Part shown: piece by piece, positions 54,445 to 64,000 of the stretch
How the letters are laid out: the number at the start of each line of letters is the position of its first letter
Numbering within the stretch: position 1 is the first letter of the stretch
From: Staphylococcus xylosus NJ
GTDB taxonomy: Bacteria > Bacillota > Bacilli > Staphylococcales > Staphylococcaceae
Direction of reading: 5' to 3'
Assembly: GCF_000338275.1 (NCBI RefSeq)
Contig: NZ_ANMR01000006.1
Span: forward strand, 62,001-126,000
Length of the DNA stretch: 64,000 nt
Notes under the pieces: generated by a model
What the model saw: the letters and a program-made list of their open reading frames with translations, nothing else
What the model was told of the DNA's origin: nothing
Database searches by the model: none
Translations under genes and position numbers: made by a program

Positions 54445-55512
54445 TCACTGATTCAATAGTTGGTTTGCTTGTTGGACAATACGTTCCATCAGTAATGATG
54501 CCGACGAATATTGTGCTAATCTAGGGCTTTGACCACTCCATAAATGTGTCCACTGAGCATTACCTTCTCTAGCCGCTTCTTTGCGAATTGCGCTAGTCAA
54601 TTGATTTTGTATAGGGTAATCTGGGATATCTTCATTGTATTCACTCATCTTATGGATAAACTCATTATCTATGCCTCTCGCAGATTTTCCAGTAAAGACA
54701 TTTGTAACTACAGTATCCGTTTCTTTACTATGTTGGATTGCGTTTTTATAAAGTTGGCTTGCACCGCTTTCCTCCGATGTTAAAAATGCCGTCCCCATTT
54801 GTATACCTTCAGCACCTAAAATCATACTAGCGACCAAACCTCTACCATCCATAATACCACCTGCTGCAACGACAGGTATACTCACCTGGTCGACAATTTG
54901 AGGTATGAGTGACATCGTACCTATGAGAGGGGTAAGATTGCTGGACGTTTCTGTAAAAGCTCCCCTATGTCCACCTGCCTCACTGCCCTGAGCTATGATA
55001 GCATCCATACCTGCACTTTCATTTGCAATCGCTTCCTCCACACTTGTAGCCGTTCCTATAACTTTAATATTTCTTTCTTTTAATCTGGTAAGTATTGATT
55101 GTTCAGGAATGCCAAATGTAAACGATACTACAGGCACACCTTTTTCAATCACGATATCGATCGCATCTTCAAACTGCTGTTTCTCATTTATATTAACAAT
55201 AGGCTCATCTATATTTAATGCCCTGCGATATGGTTTTAACCAAGCATTCATGTGCTCTACTTTTTCAGGAATAAATAACTTCTCACTAGGCACAAACAAA
55301 TTCACTGAATATGGTAAATCAGTTAATTGTTGGACATAAGTGATTTCTTTTTCCAGTCGTTCTGCACTAAAATATCCTGCGCCAATCGTTCCTAATCCTC
55401 CACTATTACTCACTGTCGCGACTAATTCAGGTGTGGTCGATCCTGCCATGCCAGCTTGTATAATTGGATATTTAATATTTAATAATTTAGTAACTCTAGA
55501 CGATAATTCCAT
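54445..55512 (-). CDS. Nitronate monooxygenase (2-nitropropane dioxygenase-like)
   Basis: A 355-residue FMN-dependent TIM-barrel enzyme that oxidatively denitrifies alkyl nitronates such as propionate 3-nitronate. Typical motifs are [13 protein letters not shown] at the start, [33 protein letters not shown] with the catalytic His region, [15 protein letters not shown] and [17 protein letters not shown]. Length fits the family. The natural role, probably defence against nitro toxins, is inferred. The gene is monocistronic. Confidence 0.93.
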   Translation of the reverse strand: MELSSRVTKLLNIKYPIIQAGMAGSTTPELVATVSNSGGLGTIGAGYFSAERLEKEITYVQQLTDLPYSVNLFVPSEKLFIPEKVEHMNAWLKPYRRALNIDEPIVNINEKQQFEDAIDIVIEKGVPVVSFTFGIPEQSILTRLKERNIKVIGTATSVEEAIANESAGMDAIIAQGSEAGGHRGAFTETSSNLTPLIGTMSLIPQIVDQVSIPVVAAGGIMDGRGLVASMILGAEGIQMGTAFLTSEESGASQLYKNAIQHSKETDTVVTNVFTGKSARGIDNEFIHKMSEYNEDIPDYPIQNQLTSAIRKEAAREGNAQWTHLWSGQSPRLAQYSSASLLMERIVQQANQLLNQ

Positions 55513-55567
55513 TTAATCTGCCCCTTTGCCTTTTTAACAAAATAACACCATTAATCCCCTATTAGAA

Positions 55568-56593
55568 TCATATATTATTTTTATTGTACGCTTTCATTTG
55601 TTCCTCTAGTTTTTCATTTTCTTCTTCATCCATCTCGTCTTCTATTTCCATACCTAACATTTCTTCAATAAGGTCTTCGTGAGAAACAATAGCTTCCGTA
55701 CCACCGTACTCATCTAAAACAATGGCTAAATGTTTACGTGAAACTGTCATTTTTCTCAACACCCATTCAGCACGATTATGCTCATTTACAAATAAGGGTT
55801 CCGATGTATATTTTAAAATATCATTCTCAGGTTCACGGCTCCATGCTAATAAATATTTAGAATGAAAAATACCTATAACTTGATCAATATCTTTACCATA
55901 TACAGGATAACGTGTATATGGATTAGAAACTACAGTCTCATAAGTTTCTTCATACGAAATATCTGAAGGAAATGCAGTAACATTTATGCGTGGGGTTGTA
56001 TCAATGTCTGTAATCTTTAATTGCTCAAAATCCATAACCCCTTGAATACGATTACGCTCCATTTCATTAAACGCGCCTTCGCTACCTGCAATGGTAACCA
56101 TCTGTCTAATCTCTTCCTTTGAATAACGTTGTTGCTCTTCCTGTCCTTTAGATAAAAATCGGTTAATTGCATCTGTTATACCATTTAGAATTTTAGTGAT
56201 TGGTTTAAATATAAAGACAAAAAACGATATAGGTGTATACACTAAACGTGAAATTCTATCTGGATATGTAGCTGCAATTGACTTAGGAATAACTTCTGAA
56301 ATAACAATGATAACTACTGTTGTTAGTGCAGTTGCGATCCCAACATTTAAACCCAAGTCTACTGCTAATATTGTAACTAACGTAGGTAAAATAATATTCG
56401 CGATATTATTCCCAATCAGTATCGCCGTGATAAATTCACTTGGTTTTGTTAATAATTTTGATAATTTTCCCGCTTTTTTATTTCCCTCTTGAGCATCTGT
56501 TTGTATTTTCATCCTGTTTGCAGCAGTTAATGCGGTTTCACTTCCCGAAAAGAAAAATGAGGCAAACAAAAGTATGATTATACCAATAACCAT
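55568..56593 (-). CDS. CNNM/CorC-type membrane protein (hemolysin C family)
   Basis: A 341-residue protein with an N-terminal DUF21 domain of about four helices (SGSETALTAANRMK, then NNIANIILPTLVTIL, then SEVIPKSIAATYPDRI) and a pair of CBS domains (about residues 200-320: VIGIFHSKYLLAWS and VLDEYGGTEAIVSHEDLIEEMLG). It ends in an acidic tail that lacks the full C-terminal CorC_HlyC domain seen in longer relatives. The family works in magnesium homeostasis, probably efflux. It is related to S. aureus MpfA/MpfB; I cannot say which. Confidence 0.9.
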   Translation of the reverse strand: MVIGIIILLFASFFFSGSETALTAANRMKIQTDAQEGNKKAGKLSKLLTKPSEFITAILIGNNIANIILPTLVTILAVDLGLNVGIATALTTVVIIVISEVIPKSIAATYPDRISRLVYTPISFFVFIFKPITKILNGITDAINRFLSKGQEEQQRYSKEEIRQMVTIAGSEGAFNEMERNRIQGVMDFEQLKITDIDTTPRINVTAFPSDISYEETYETVVSNPYTRYPVYGKDIDQVIGIFHSKYLLAWSREPENDILKYTSEPLFVNEHNRAEWVLRKMTVSRKHLAIVLDEYGGTEAIVSHEDLIEEMLGMEIEDEMDEEENEKLEEQMKAYNKNNI

Positions 56594-57254
56594 AAATTCA
56601 TGACTCCTTTAATAAGCTTTATTAATAAATTCACTTTCATATAATTTCCCACTTTAATAACTTTATAAACGCATTGTTCTTGTAATATAACATATCGCTT
56701 CCCAGTATAAATAACTCACAACTGATAGCTAATTGATACAGGTAACTATGTTATGATAAGGAAAATAATACAGAAGATGAATTTTTCATATGGCTAAGAT
56801 AGCACAGTGCCAAAGTTGTGGGATGCCTATAGATAAAAAAGCCTCTGCAAGAATAAAAGTGATGGTTCAACATCAGAAAAATACTGTCATCATTGTTATC
56901 AAAATGGTTCTTTTACTATGGATCTTGGATTTGAAGATATGTACAACTATAATCTAAAAAGATTTTAAGAATCAAACATGAATAAAATACAAAAATTCTT
57001 TTTAAACAAAATGTATACTAAAAAAATATGGCTAAGTTAGAACACTGGAAATAACACACACTAGTAGCATGTATAAACACGAAATCAATCAAATTATTTA
57101 AGCCACTTTTACACAATTCAACTTAAGTTTAAAAAATATGAGCATGCACATAGTTGGTTCAGTCTTATTTACTATTATTTTTCTAAAATTCTCATACTTA
57201 TGAATGTTTTGTTTTAAACAGTCACGATGTAAATAACGTTATATTCCAAAATAT
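56594..57254. other. Intergenic region with the broken zinc-ribbon gene
   Basis: Apart from the pseudogene at 56790-56968, this AT-rich stretch has no recognisable gene. A 21-codon hydrophobic frame near 57138 has no ribosome binding site and is not called. Confidence 0.4.
56790..56968 (+). pseudogene. Frameshifted zinc-ribbon domain gene
   Basis: Two overlapping frames together encode a small zinc-ribbon protein. The first frame (ATG 56790) reads MAKIAQCQSCGMPIDKKASA; the second (-1 register) reads SDGSTSEKYCHHCYQNGSF and ends DMYNYNLKRF, with stop at 56968. CQSC and CHHC form two CxxC-type pairs expected in one zinc site. The register changes at about 56853-56860, in the AAAA run; adding one A restores a single frame of about 59 codons. 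As read, the first frame runs on without the second cysteine pair, so the product would not fold. It may be a genuine mutation or a base-call error. A ribosome binding site is weak. Confidence 0.7.
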
Positions 57255-57315
57255 AAAAAGGAGTGAACATATGAAATCATAAGGATAACTTGATTTCATA
57301 TGTTCACTTCCCTTT
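57255..57315. terminator. Strong hairpin after the GNAT gene, carrying a ribosome-site-like start
   Basis: A near-perfect stem of about 20 bp (57260-57279 with 57291-57310) flanks an 11-nt loop, with A/T runs on both sides, so it can terminate the GNAT gene on the minus strand. The left arm on the plus strand reads AAAAAGGAGTGAACAT followed by ATG AAA TCA TAA, a ribosome-site and three-codon frame that looks like a decayed or leader-like start. Confidence 0.65.
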
Positions 57316-57415
57316 ATAGTTGAATAATAATATAGTAGTCTTAATAAACATTTCCTTATATTCATAGCTCATGCATACATCAATCACAATCTAAGGATAT
57401 ACAATTTTAAATAAC

Positions 57416-57943
57416 TTAAATCATAACTTTTTCAAATTTAAAAAACTCAAATTCTTTTTCCACTCCATTCACATCAAACATTTCTTTATAAAACCCTGTA
57501 ATGTGAAAATTGCATTTATTTATGTAGAAATGGATATTACGCTTTTCAAAATAAGGTGTATGTAATTCCCAAACTTTAGTTTCTGGAAAATGATTTTCAA
57601 TCGCTTTCCAAACTTTAGTACCAATCCCTTGTCCATGTGCTTTATCATTAATATATAATGTATCGACATGGTTTCTTTTATTTTCTTTATCAATTTCAAA
57701 GATAGCACCACCAATATTCTCATCATTTAAATAAAAATAATAAATATGGGGATTATCTGAATAAAAAGATTCATTATAATCTTGTTCTGATGGAACTGGT
57801 GCAAAATTTTCTGGATGTTCTTTTTCAGGGAAAGTTTCTTTAAGACCTTTCAAAAATGACAATGAAGATTGTTTTTTGAAAGCTTCGAATTCATCCTTTT
57901 TAACGCGTGCTAATTGTATTTTGCCAAATCTCTGCTCTGTCAC
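57416..57943 (-). CDS. GNAT family N-acetyltransferase
   Basis: A 175-residue acetyl-CoA-dependent acyltransferase. The core NIGGAIFEIDKENKRNHVDTLYINDKAHGQGIGTKVWKAIE shows the pyrophosphate-binding loop AHGQGIGTKVW (about residues 112-122) typical of the family, and IHFYINKCNFHITGFYKEMF follows. Its acceptor is unknown. The start is GTG, with GAGGGGAG about nine bases upstream. It is monocistronic, with the hairpin at 57255 downstream. Confidence 0.88.
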   Translation of the reverse strand: MTEQRFGKIQLARVKKDEFEAFKKQSSLSFLKGLKETFPEKEHPENFAPVPSEQDYNESFYSDNPHIYYFYLNDENIGGAIFEIDKENKRNHVDTLYINDKAHGQGIGTKVWKAIENHFPETKVWELHTPYFEKRNIHFYINKCNFHITGFYKEMFDVNGVEKEFEFFKFEKVMI

Positions 57944-58034
57944 GTTTTATTACTCCCCTCAAAAAAGTAAAAACTATTAGTTCATTAATATTTTGTTATT
58001 TTCAAAATAAAAGCATTTAGATTTCAGAAATAAG

Positions 58035-58442
58035 TTAATCTAATGAGAACCTTTTTAAAAAATAAAGCGAAAATACTAGTATTATAATAGCAATGGCTAA
58101 ACCAATCGTTGTAGACGCACTATGATGATCTACAATAATATATCTCACGATTGCTGTGATTGCGGCATAAATAAAATATTGCATTGAAAAGTGATAGTTT
58201 TTCTTAAAATATTGAACAATTAATAGTATAAACTCAATATATAAGAATGAGATTAAAAGCTTTTCAATCATATAATCATATTGAACATTGCTATTACTTA
58301 TAAATATCCCATTAATCATGTTAATACATTCTTTAAATAGAAAAATCACCAGTATTATCGCTATTGTTGCAATAAACAAGTTTAAAATTAACATTAAAAA
58401 CATACTAAAGCTTTCTGCAGCACTCTTTTTATTATTTACCAT
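58035..58442 (-). CDS. PsiE family membrane protein
   Basis: A 135-residue protein with four hydrophobic helices, matching the phosphate-starvation-inducible PsiE family: ESFSMFLMLILNLFIATIAI, FLYIEFILLIVQYF, FSMQYFIYAAITAIVRYIIVDH and a C-terminal helix before FLKRFSLD. The physiological role is not defined, and phosphate control is only inherited from the E. coli name. ATG 58442 follows GGAGGGG directly; the longer frame to 58484 is discarded. Confidence 0.85.
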   Translation of the reverse strand: MVNNKKSAAESFSMFLMLILNLFIATIAIILVIFLFKECINMINGIFISNSNVQYDYMIEKLLISFLYIEFILLIVQYFKKNYHFSMQYFIYAAITAIVRYIIVDHHSASTTIGLAIAIIILVFSLYFLKRFSLD

Positions 58443-58469
58443 TAAACCCCTCCAATGATTATTTATTTC

Positions 58470-58547
58470 CAAAATAAAAAACACGAAATGATACGTAATT
58501 TTAACAACATTTAAAGATAAATGCTATTAATTTAGTATCACTTCGTG
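58470..58547 (-). terminator. Terminator of the suf operon
   Basis: A 13-bp stem, CACGAAATGATAC (58482-58494) with 58535-58547, contains one G-U pair on the minus strand and a 40-nt loop, followed on the minus strand by TTTTTTATTTT. It lies 40 bp past the sufB stop. Confidence 0.72.
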
Positions 58548-58586
58548 CTTTTAATTTTATCAAATGGTCGTTTCAATCGATTAAAT

Positions 58587-59984
58587 TTAACCGATACTGC
58601 CTTCCATTTCAAATTTAATTAAACGGTTCATCTCTACCGCGTATTCCATTGGTAATTCTTTTGTAAATGGTTCAATGAAGCCCATTACAATCATTTCAGT
58701 CGCTTCTTCTTCAGAAATACCACGACTCATCAAGTAGAATAATTGTTCTTCAGATACTTTTGAAACTTTCGCTTCGTGTTCTAAAGAAATATTATCATTG
58801 AATACTTCATTGTATGGAATTGTATCTGAAGTAGATTCATTATCTAAGATTAATGTATCACATTCGATGTTTGAACGTGCGCCCTTAGCTTTACGTCCAA
58901 AGTGAACGATACCACGATAAACAACTTTACCGCCATCTTTAGAAATTGATTTAGAAACAATTGTTGAAGAAGTATTTGGCGCTTTATGAATCATCTTAGC
59001 ACCAGCATCTTGTACTTGTCCTTTACCTGCAAATGCGATAGATAAAGTACTACCTTTGGCACCTTCACCCATCAATACACAGTTAGGATATTTCATCGTT
59101 AATTTAGAACCTAAGTTACCGTCAACCCATTCCATGTTACCATTCTCATGAACTAACGTACGTTTTGTAACTAAGTTATAAACGTTGTTTGCCCAGTTTT
59201 GAATTGTTGTGTAACGAACATGTGCGTCTTTATGAACGATGATTTCAACTACTGCTGAGTGTAGAGAGCTTGTTGAGTATACAGGAGCTGTACAACCTTC
59301 AACATAGTTAACAGATGCACCTTCATCAGCGATGATTAATGTACGTTCAAATTGTCCCATATTTTCAGAGTTAATACGGAAATATGCTTGTAATGGTGTA
59401 TCTAATTTAATGTTTTTAGGTACATAAATGAATGAACCACCAGACCAAACAGCTGAGTTTAATGCTGAGAACTTGTTGTCAGCTGCAGGTACAACTGTTG
59501 AGAAATATTGTCTAAATAACTCTTCGTTTTCTCTTAATGCACTATCTGTATCTTTAAAGATAATTCCTTTATCTTCAAGTTCTTTTTCCATATTATGGTA
59601 AACAACTTCAGATTCATATTGTGCAGAAACACCAGCAAGGTATTTTTGTTCTGCTTCAGGAATACCTAATTTATCAAACGTACGTTTGATTTCTTCAGGT
59701 ACTTCATCCCATGAACGTTCTGTATTTTCAGATGGTTTAACATAGTAAGTGATATCATCAAAGTCCAATTCAGATAAGTCTCCACCCCATTGTGGCATTG
59801 GCATTTTGTAGAATTGTTTTAATGATTTCAATCTATAGTTAAGCATCCATTCTGGTTCATCTTTCATGCTTGAGATTTCGCGGACAATATTTTCCGTCAA
59901 ACCACGTTCTGATCTAAAAATGGAAACATCTTCGTCATGGAAACCATATTGATAATCCCCAACATCAGGTGCTTTTTTAGCCAT
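58587..59984 (-). CDS. sufB: Fe-S cluster scaffold protein SufB
   Basis: Core scaffold subunit of 465 residues. With SufC and SufD it forms the SufBCD complex where clusters are assembled. The beta-helix core contains [41 protein letters not shown] and the C-terminal [29 protein letters not shown] shared with SufD, with the invariant glutamate-histidine pair. The gap to sufU is 179 bp, larger than elsewhere in the cluster, but no terminator is seen. It is the last gene of the operon. Confidence 0.96.
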   Translation of the reverse strand: MAKKAPDVGDYQYGFHDEDVSIFRSERGLTENIVREISSMKDEPEWMLNYRLKSLKQFYKMPMPQWGGDLSELDFDDITYYVKPSENTERSWDEVPEEIKRTFDKLGIPEAEQKYLAGVSAQYESEVVYHNMEKELEDKGIIFKDTDSALRENEELFRQYFSTVVPAADNKFSALNSAVWSGGSFIYVPKNIKLDTPLQAYFRINSENMGQFERTLIIADEGASVNYVEGCTAPVYSTSSLHSAVVEIIVHKDAHVRYTTIQNWANNVYNLVTKRTLVHENGNMEWVDGNLGSKLTMKYPNCVLMGEGAKGSTLSIAFAGKGQVQDAGAKMIHKAPNTSSTIVSKSISKDGGKVVYRGIVHFGRKAKGARSNIECDTLILDNESTSDTIPYNEVFNDNISLEHEAKVSKVSEEQLFYLMSRGISEEEATEMIVMGFIEPFTKELPMEYAVEMNRLIKFEMEGSIG

Positions 59985-60163
59985 TTAAATCACTCCTTTT
60001 ATATATTAAAAAACGACTTACGTGCAAAATCATTTGTGTATTACTTTTTATATGCTGTTAAATAGGCAATGTATTAAACCTTTAACTACATTAGATATCA
60101 TGTTGTAATCCCTAGTTTGAATGGAATTTTACACATTGTCAATGCATCAACTTCAGTTTAATC

Positions 60164-61895
<1,732 letters not shown>

Positions 61896-61992
61896 TCAGT
61901 CACAATTGATAGATCGTTATACTATCTTTGTCGCTACGGTCAAAATTGGACTTCCCGCTTTAATTACTATTGTCTTAACTTCAATTTTAAGT

Positions 61993-63300
61993 CTATTTAT
62001 TTACTTTTAATTCAATTACTTCACGTAATTGACGTTTAACATCTTCAATTGGTAGTTCACGAACTACTGGATCTAAGAAACCATGAATAACTAGGCGCTC
62101 TGCTTCTTGACGAGAAATACCACGACTCATTAAGTAGTATAATTGCTCTGGGTCCACGCGGCCAACTGAAGCTGCGTGTCCTGCTTCTACGTCATCTTCA
62201 TCAATTAATAAAATTGGATTAGCATCTCCACGAGCATTTTCAGATAACATCAATACACGAGATTCTTGGTTAGCATTTGATTTAGCGCCACCATGTTTGA
62301 TGTATCCAATACCATTAAATACTGTTGAGGCACTTTCAAGCATAACACCATGTTTTAAAATATAGCCATTTGTTTCTTTACCATATTGCACAATTTTTGA
62401 TGTTAAATTAACTTTTTGGCTACCTGTACCAACAACCACAGATTTTAATTCACTTTCTGAACGGTCACCAATTAAGTTTGTTGTATTATCAATAATCTGG
62501 CTACCTTCATTCATAAGTCCAAGTGCCCAATTAATTGTAGCATCTGCTTGAGTAACACCACGGCGGATAATATGACCAGTAAAGCCTTTATCTAAATAAT
62601 CTACAGAACCATAAGTAATTTTTGAGTTTGCTCCAGCATTTACTTCTGAAATGATATTCAATTGGCTACCTTCACCACTAGCATTTGATAGATAGTTTTC
62701 AACATATGTCACTTCTGCACTTTCCTCTGTGCTAATAATGACATGATTGTAGAAACTTGCTTGTTCATCGTCATGTAAGACAACATATTGAATTGGGTGT
62801 TCTACAACTACATTTTTAGGTACATATACAAATACGCCACCGTTTAATAATGCTGTGTGTAGTGCTGTTAATCTGTGTTCATCAACAGTAACAGTTTCAT
62901 TCATGAAATATTGTTTTACTAAATCTGGATGATTAACTAATGCCTCAGATAAACCTTCAACAATAACGCCATCATTTTTTGCAGAATCAGAAACTTTAGT
63001 AAAAGCCAATGTATTATTATGTTGAATAATCAAATTCTCAGAATTATCTATATCGATAATATCTTTTACTGCTTCTGGTAATTCTTCTAACGTATGATAT
63101 ACGCTACCTGTTGTTTCGTGTTGCTTAAATGAGTCAAAATCCCATCTGTTAATTTTTGTTTTATCTGGTTTTGGCATTTCTAAAGTTTCAGTTAATTTTA
63201 ACGCTTCTTTACGTAATTCTGTTAGCCAAGTAGGTTCATTATGGGCTTGTGAATATTCAACTAGTTGCGCTTCAGAAATGTTCAAAGTTTCAGTCGTCAT
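61993..63300 (-). CDS. sufD: Fe-S cluster assembly protein SufD
   Basis: A 435-residue partner of SufB in the SufBCD complex. It has the same beta-helix core, with GGVFVYVPKNVVVEHPIQYVV and [33 protein letters not shown], the shared C-terminal signature. ATG 63300 has GGAGGAAAAAAG upstream and gives the S. aureus length; the frame to 63354 lacks a site. It lies 101 bp after sufC. Confidence 0.96.
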   Translation of the reverse strand: MTTETLNISEAQLVEYSQAHNEPTWLTELRKEALKLTETLEMPKPDKTKINRWDFDSFKQHETTGSVYHTLEELPEAVKDIIDIDNSENLIIQHNNTLAFTKVSDSAKNDGVIVEGLSEALVNHPDLVKQYFMNETVTVDEHRLTALHTALLNGGVFVYVPKNVVVEHPIQYVVLHDDEQASFYNHVIISTEESAEVTYVENYLSNASGEGSQLNIISEVNAGANSKITYGSVDYLDKGFTGHIIRRGVTQADATINWALGLMNEGSQIIDNTTNLIGDRSESELKSVVVGTGSQKVNLTSKIVQYGKETNGYILKHGVMLESASTVFNGIGYIKHGGAKSNANQESRVLMLSENARGDANPILLIDEDDVEAGHAASVGRVDPEQLYYLMSRGISRQEAERLVIHGFLDPVVRELPIEDVKRQLREVIELKVNK

Positions 63301-63401
63301 ACTTTTTTCCTCCCATTTGATGATTGTATGATTTAATTCATCGGTATAAATCAAGACCTTAAATCTTCATCTAAATTAATATGTTTAATATGAGTTGAGA
63401 C

Positions 63402-64000
63402 TTATTCTGTAGCACCATACTCTTCTTTAACCCATTCGTAACCTTCTTCTTCAAGACGCTTAGCTAATTCTGGACCACCAGAAGTAACTACTTTACCACC
63501 ATACATAACGTGAACGTGATCAGGCGTAATGTAATTTAATAGACGTTGATAGTGCGTGATAATTAATGAGCCAAATTCGTCTCCACGCATTTGGTTGATC
63601 CCTTTAGAAACAACTTTTAATGCATCAATATCTAAACCTGAGTCAATTTCATCTAAAATTGCGAATTTTGGTTCTAACATCATTAGTTGAAGAATTTCAT
63701 TACGTTTCTTCTCACCGCCAGAGAAACCTTCATTTAAGTAACGTTGTGCCATATCTTGGTCGATATCTAAATAATCCATTTCTTTATCAAGTTTTTTGAT
63801 AAATTGCATTAAATTAATTTCTTCACCTTCTTCACGTTTAGCATTTATTGCTGAACGCATGAAGTCTGCATTTGTTACACCAGTGATTTCTGATGGATAT
63901 TGCATTGCTAAGAAAAGACCAGCTTTTGCACGTTCGTCAACTTCTAATTCTAAGATATTAACGCCGTCTAAGATTACTTCCCCTTTTGTTACTTCAAAGC
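63402..64000 (-). CDS. sufC: Fe-S cluster assembly ATPase SufC (3' part)
   Basis: ABC-type ATPase of the SufBCD complex, incomplete because its 5' part lies beyond the right edge. The frame is open to base 64000; an ATG at 63905 is internal, as FEVTKGEVILDGVNILELEV and RAKAGLFLAMQYPSEI run into it. Visible are the signature SGGEKKRNEILQLMML, Walker B with FAILDEIDSGLDIDAL, and the switch histidine in SLIITHYQRLL. The Walker A motif is outside the window. Promoter and operon start cannot be seen. Confidence 0.95.
   Translation of the reverse strand, partial: FEVTKGEVILDGVNILELEVDERAKAGLFLAMQYPSEITGVTNADFMRSAINAKREEGEEINLMQFIKKLDKEMDYLDIDQDMAQRYLNEGFSGGEKKRNEILQLMMLEPKFAILDEIDSGLDIDALKVVSKGINQMRGDEFGSLIITHYQRLLNYITPDHVHVMYGGKVVTSGGPELAKRLEEEGYEWVKEEYGATE

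Noticed and set aside
57138-57203. Short hydrophobic plus-strand frame
   Set aside because: No ribosome binding site or promoter; the composition is expected from AT-rich sequence.

Overview
The window is chromosomal core DNA of a low-GC Firmicute, and the gene set and order point to Staphylococcus. The supporting signs are the type I signal peptidase pair spsA-spsB, the mnh1 Na+/H+ antiporter operon, dltXABCD, glpQ beside argGH, rocD-gudB, and the sufCDSUB cluster, all in the arrangement known from S. aureus but on mirrored coordinates. Amino-acid divergence from the S. aureus proteins I remember suggests a coagulase-negative species; I cannot name it. I see no rRNA, tRNA, CRISPR array, insertion sequence, prophage or integration scar, and the window is not an accessory island.

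Layout. 0-3.6 kb: a TetR-type regulator (+), a YisL-type membrane protein, a fumarylacetoacetate-hydrolase-family enzyme and a DUF418 membrane protein. 3.6-10.7 kb: addB-addA, the double-strand-break repair helicase-nuclease. 11-12.8 kb: a VTT membrane protein, then spsA (catalytic Ser and Lys both lost) and the active spsB. 13.2-21.4 kb: central carbon and nitrogen metabolism: pgi, argG-argH, secreted GlpQ, and rocD-gudB, which turn ornithine into glutamate and then 2-oxoglutarate. rocD has a promoter overlapped by a CcpA-type operator. 21.8-25.8 kb: an old-yellow-enzyme reductase, a small membrane protein, an S1-domain RNA-binding protein, cyclophilin PpiB and, divergently, KapB. 25.9-31.7 kb: seven tightly overlapping genes mnhA-G for one membrane Na+/H+ antiporter complex.

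31.9-41.6 kb: an FAD-dependent oxidoreductase, a hotdog thioesterase, a YuiF/NhaC-type antiporter and aminopeptidase PepA. These are followed by a compact redox/Fe-S neighbourhood: type II NADH dehydrogenase, an A-type Fe-S carrier, YuzB, a second NDH-2-like flavoprotein, YuzD and a NifU-type carrier. 41.7-45.9 kb: dltXABCD for D-alanylation of teichoic acids, including the 48-codon dltX. 46.6-55.5 kb: mostly one strand: 2-hydroxyacid dehydrogenase, HAD phosphatase, a DUF86/HepT-like protein, DUF3055, YutD, lipoyl synthase, a metallophosphatase, a TSUP transporter, DUF72 and nitronate monooxygenase. 55.5-58.5 kb: a CNNM/CorC-type protein, a frameshifted zinc-ribbon gene, a GNAT acetyltransferase and a PsiE-type membrane protein. 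58.6-64 kb: sufB, sufU, sufS, sufD and the 3' part of sufC, which runs off the right edge.

The more unusual observations are in small elements: repeated families of terminator hairpins, the broken zinc-ribbon gene, a solitary HepT-like protein with an intact RNase motif and no visible antitoxin partner, short peptide-like frames with strong ribosome binding sites, and the rocD operator. I did not find a convincing previously undescribed multigene system. Many genes have starts internal to the longest frame or non-ATG starts; these were placed by ribosome binding sites and known family lengths.
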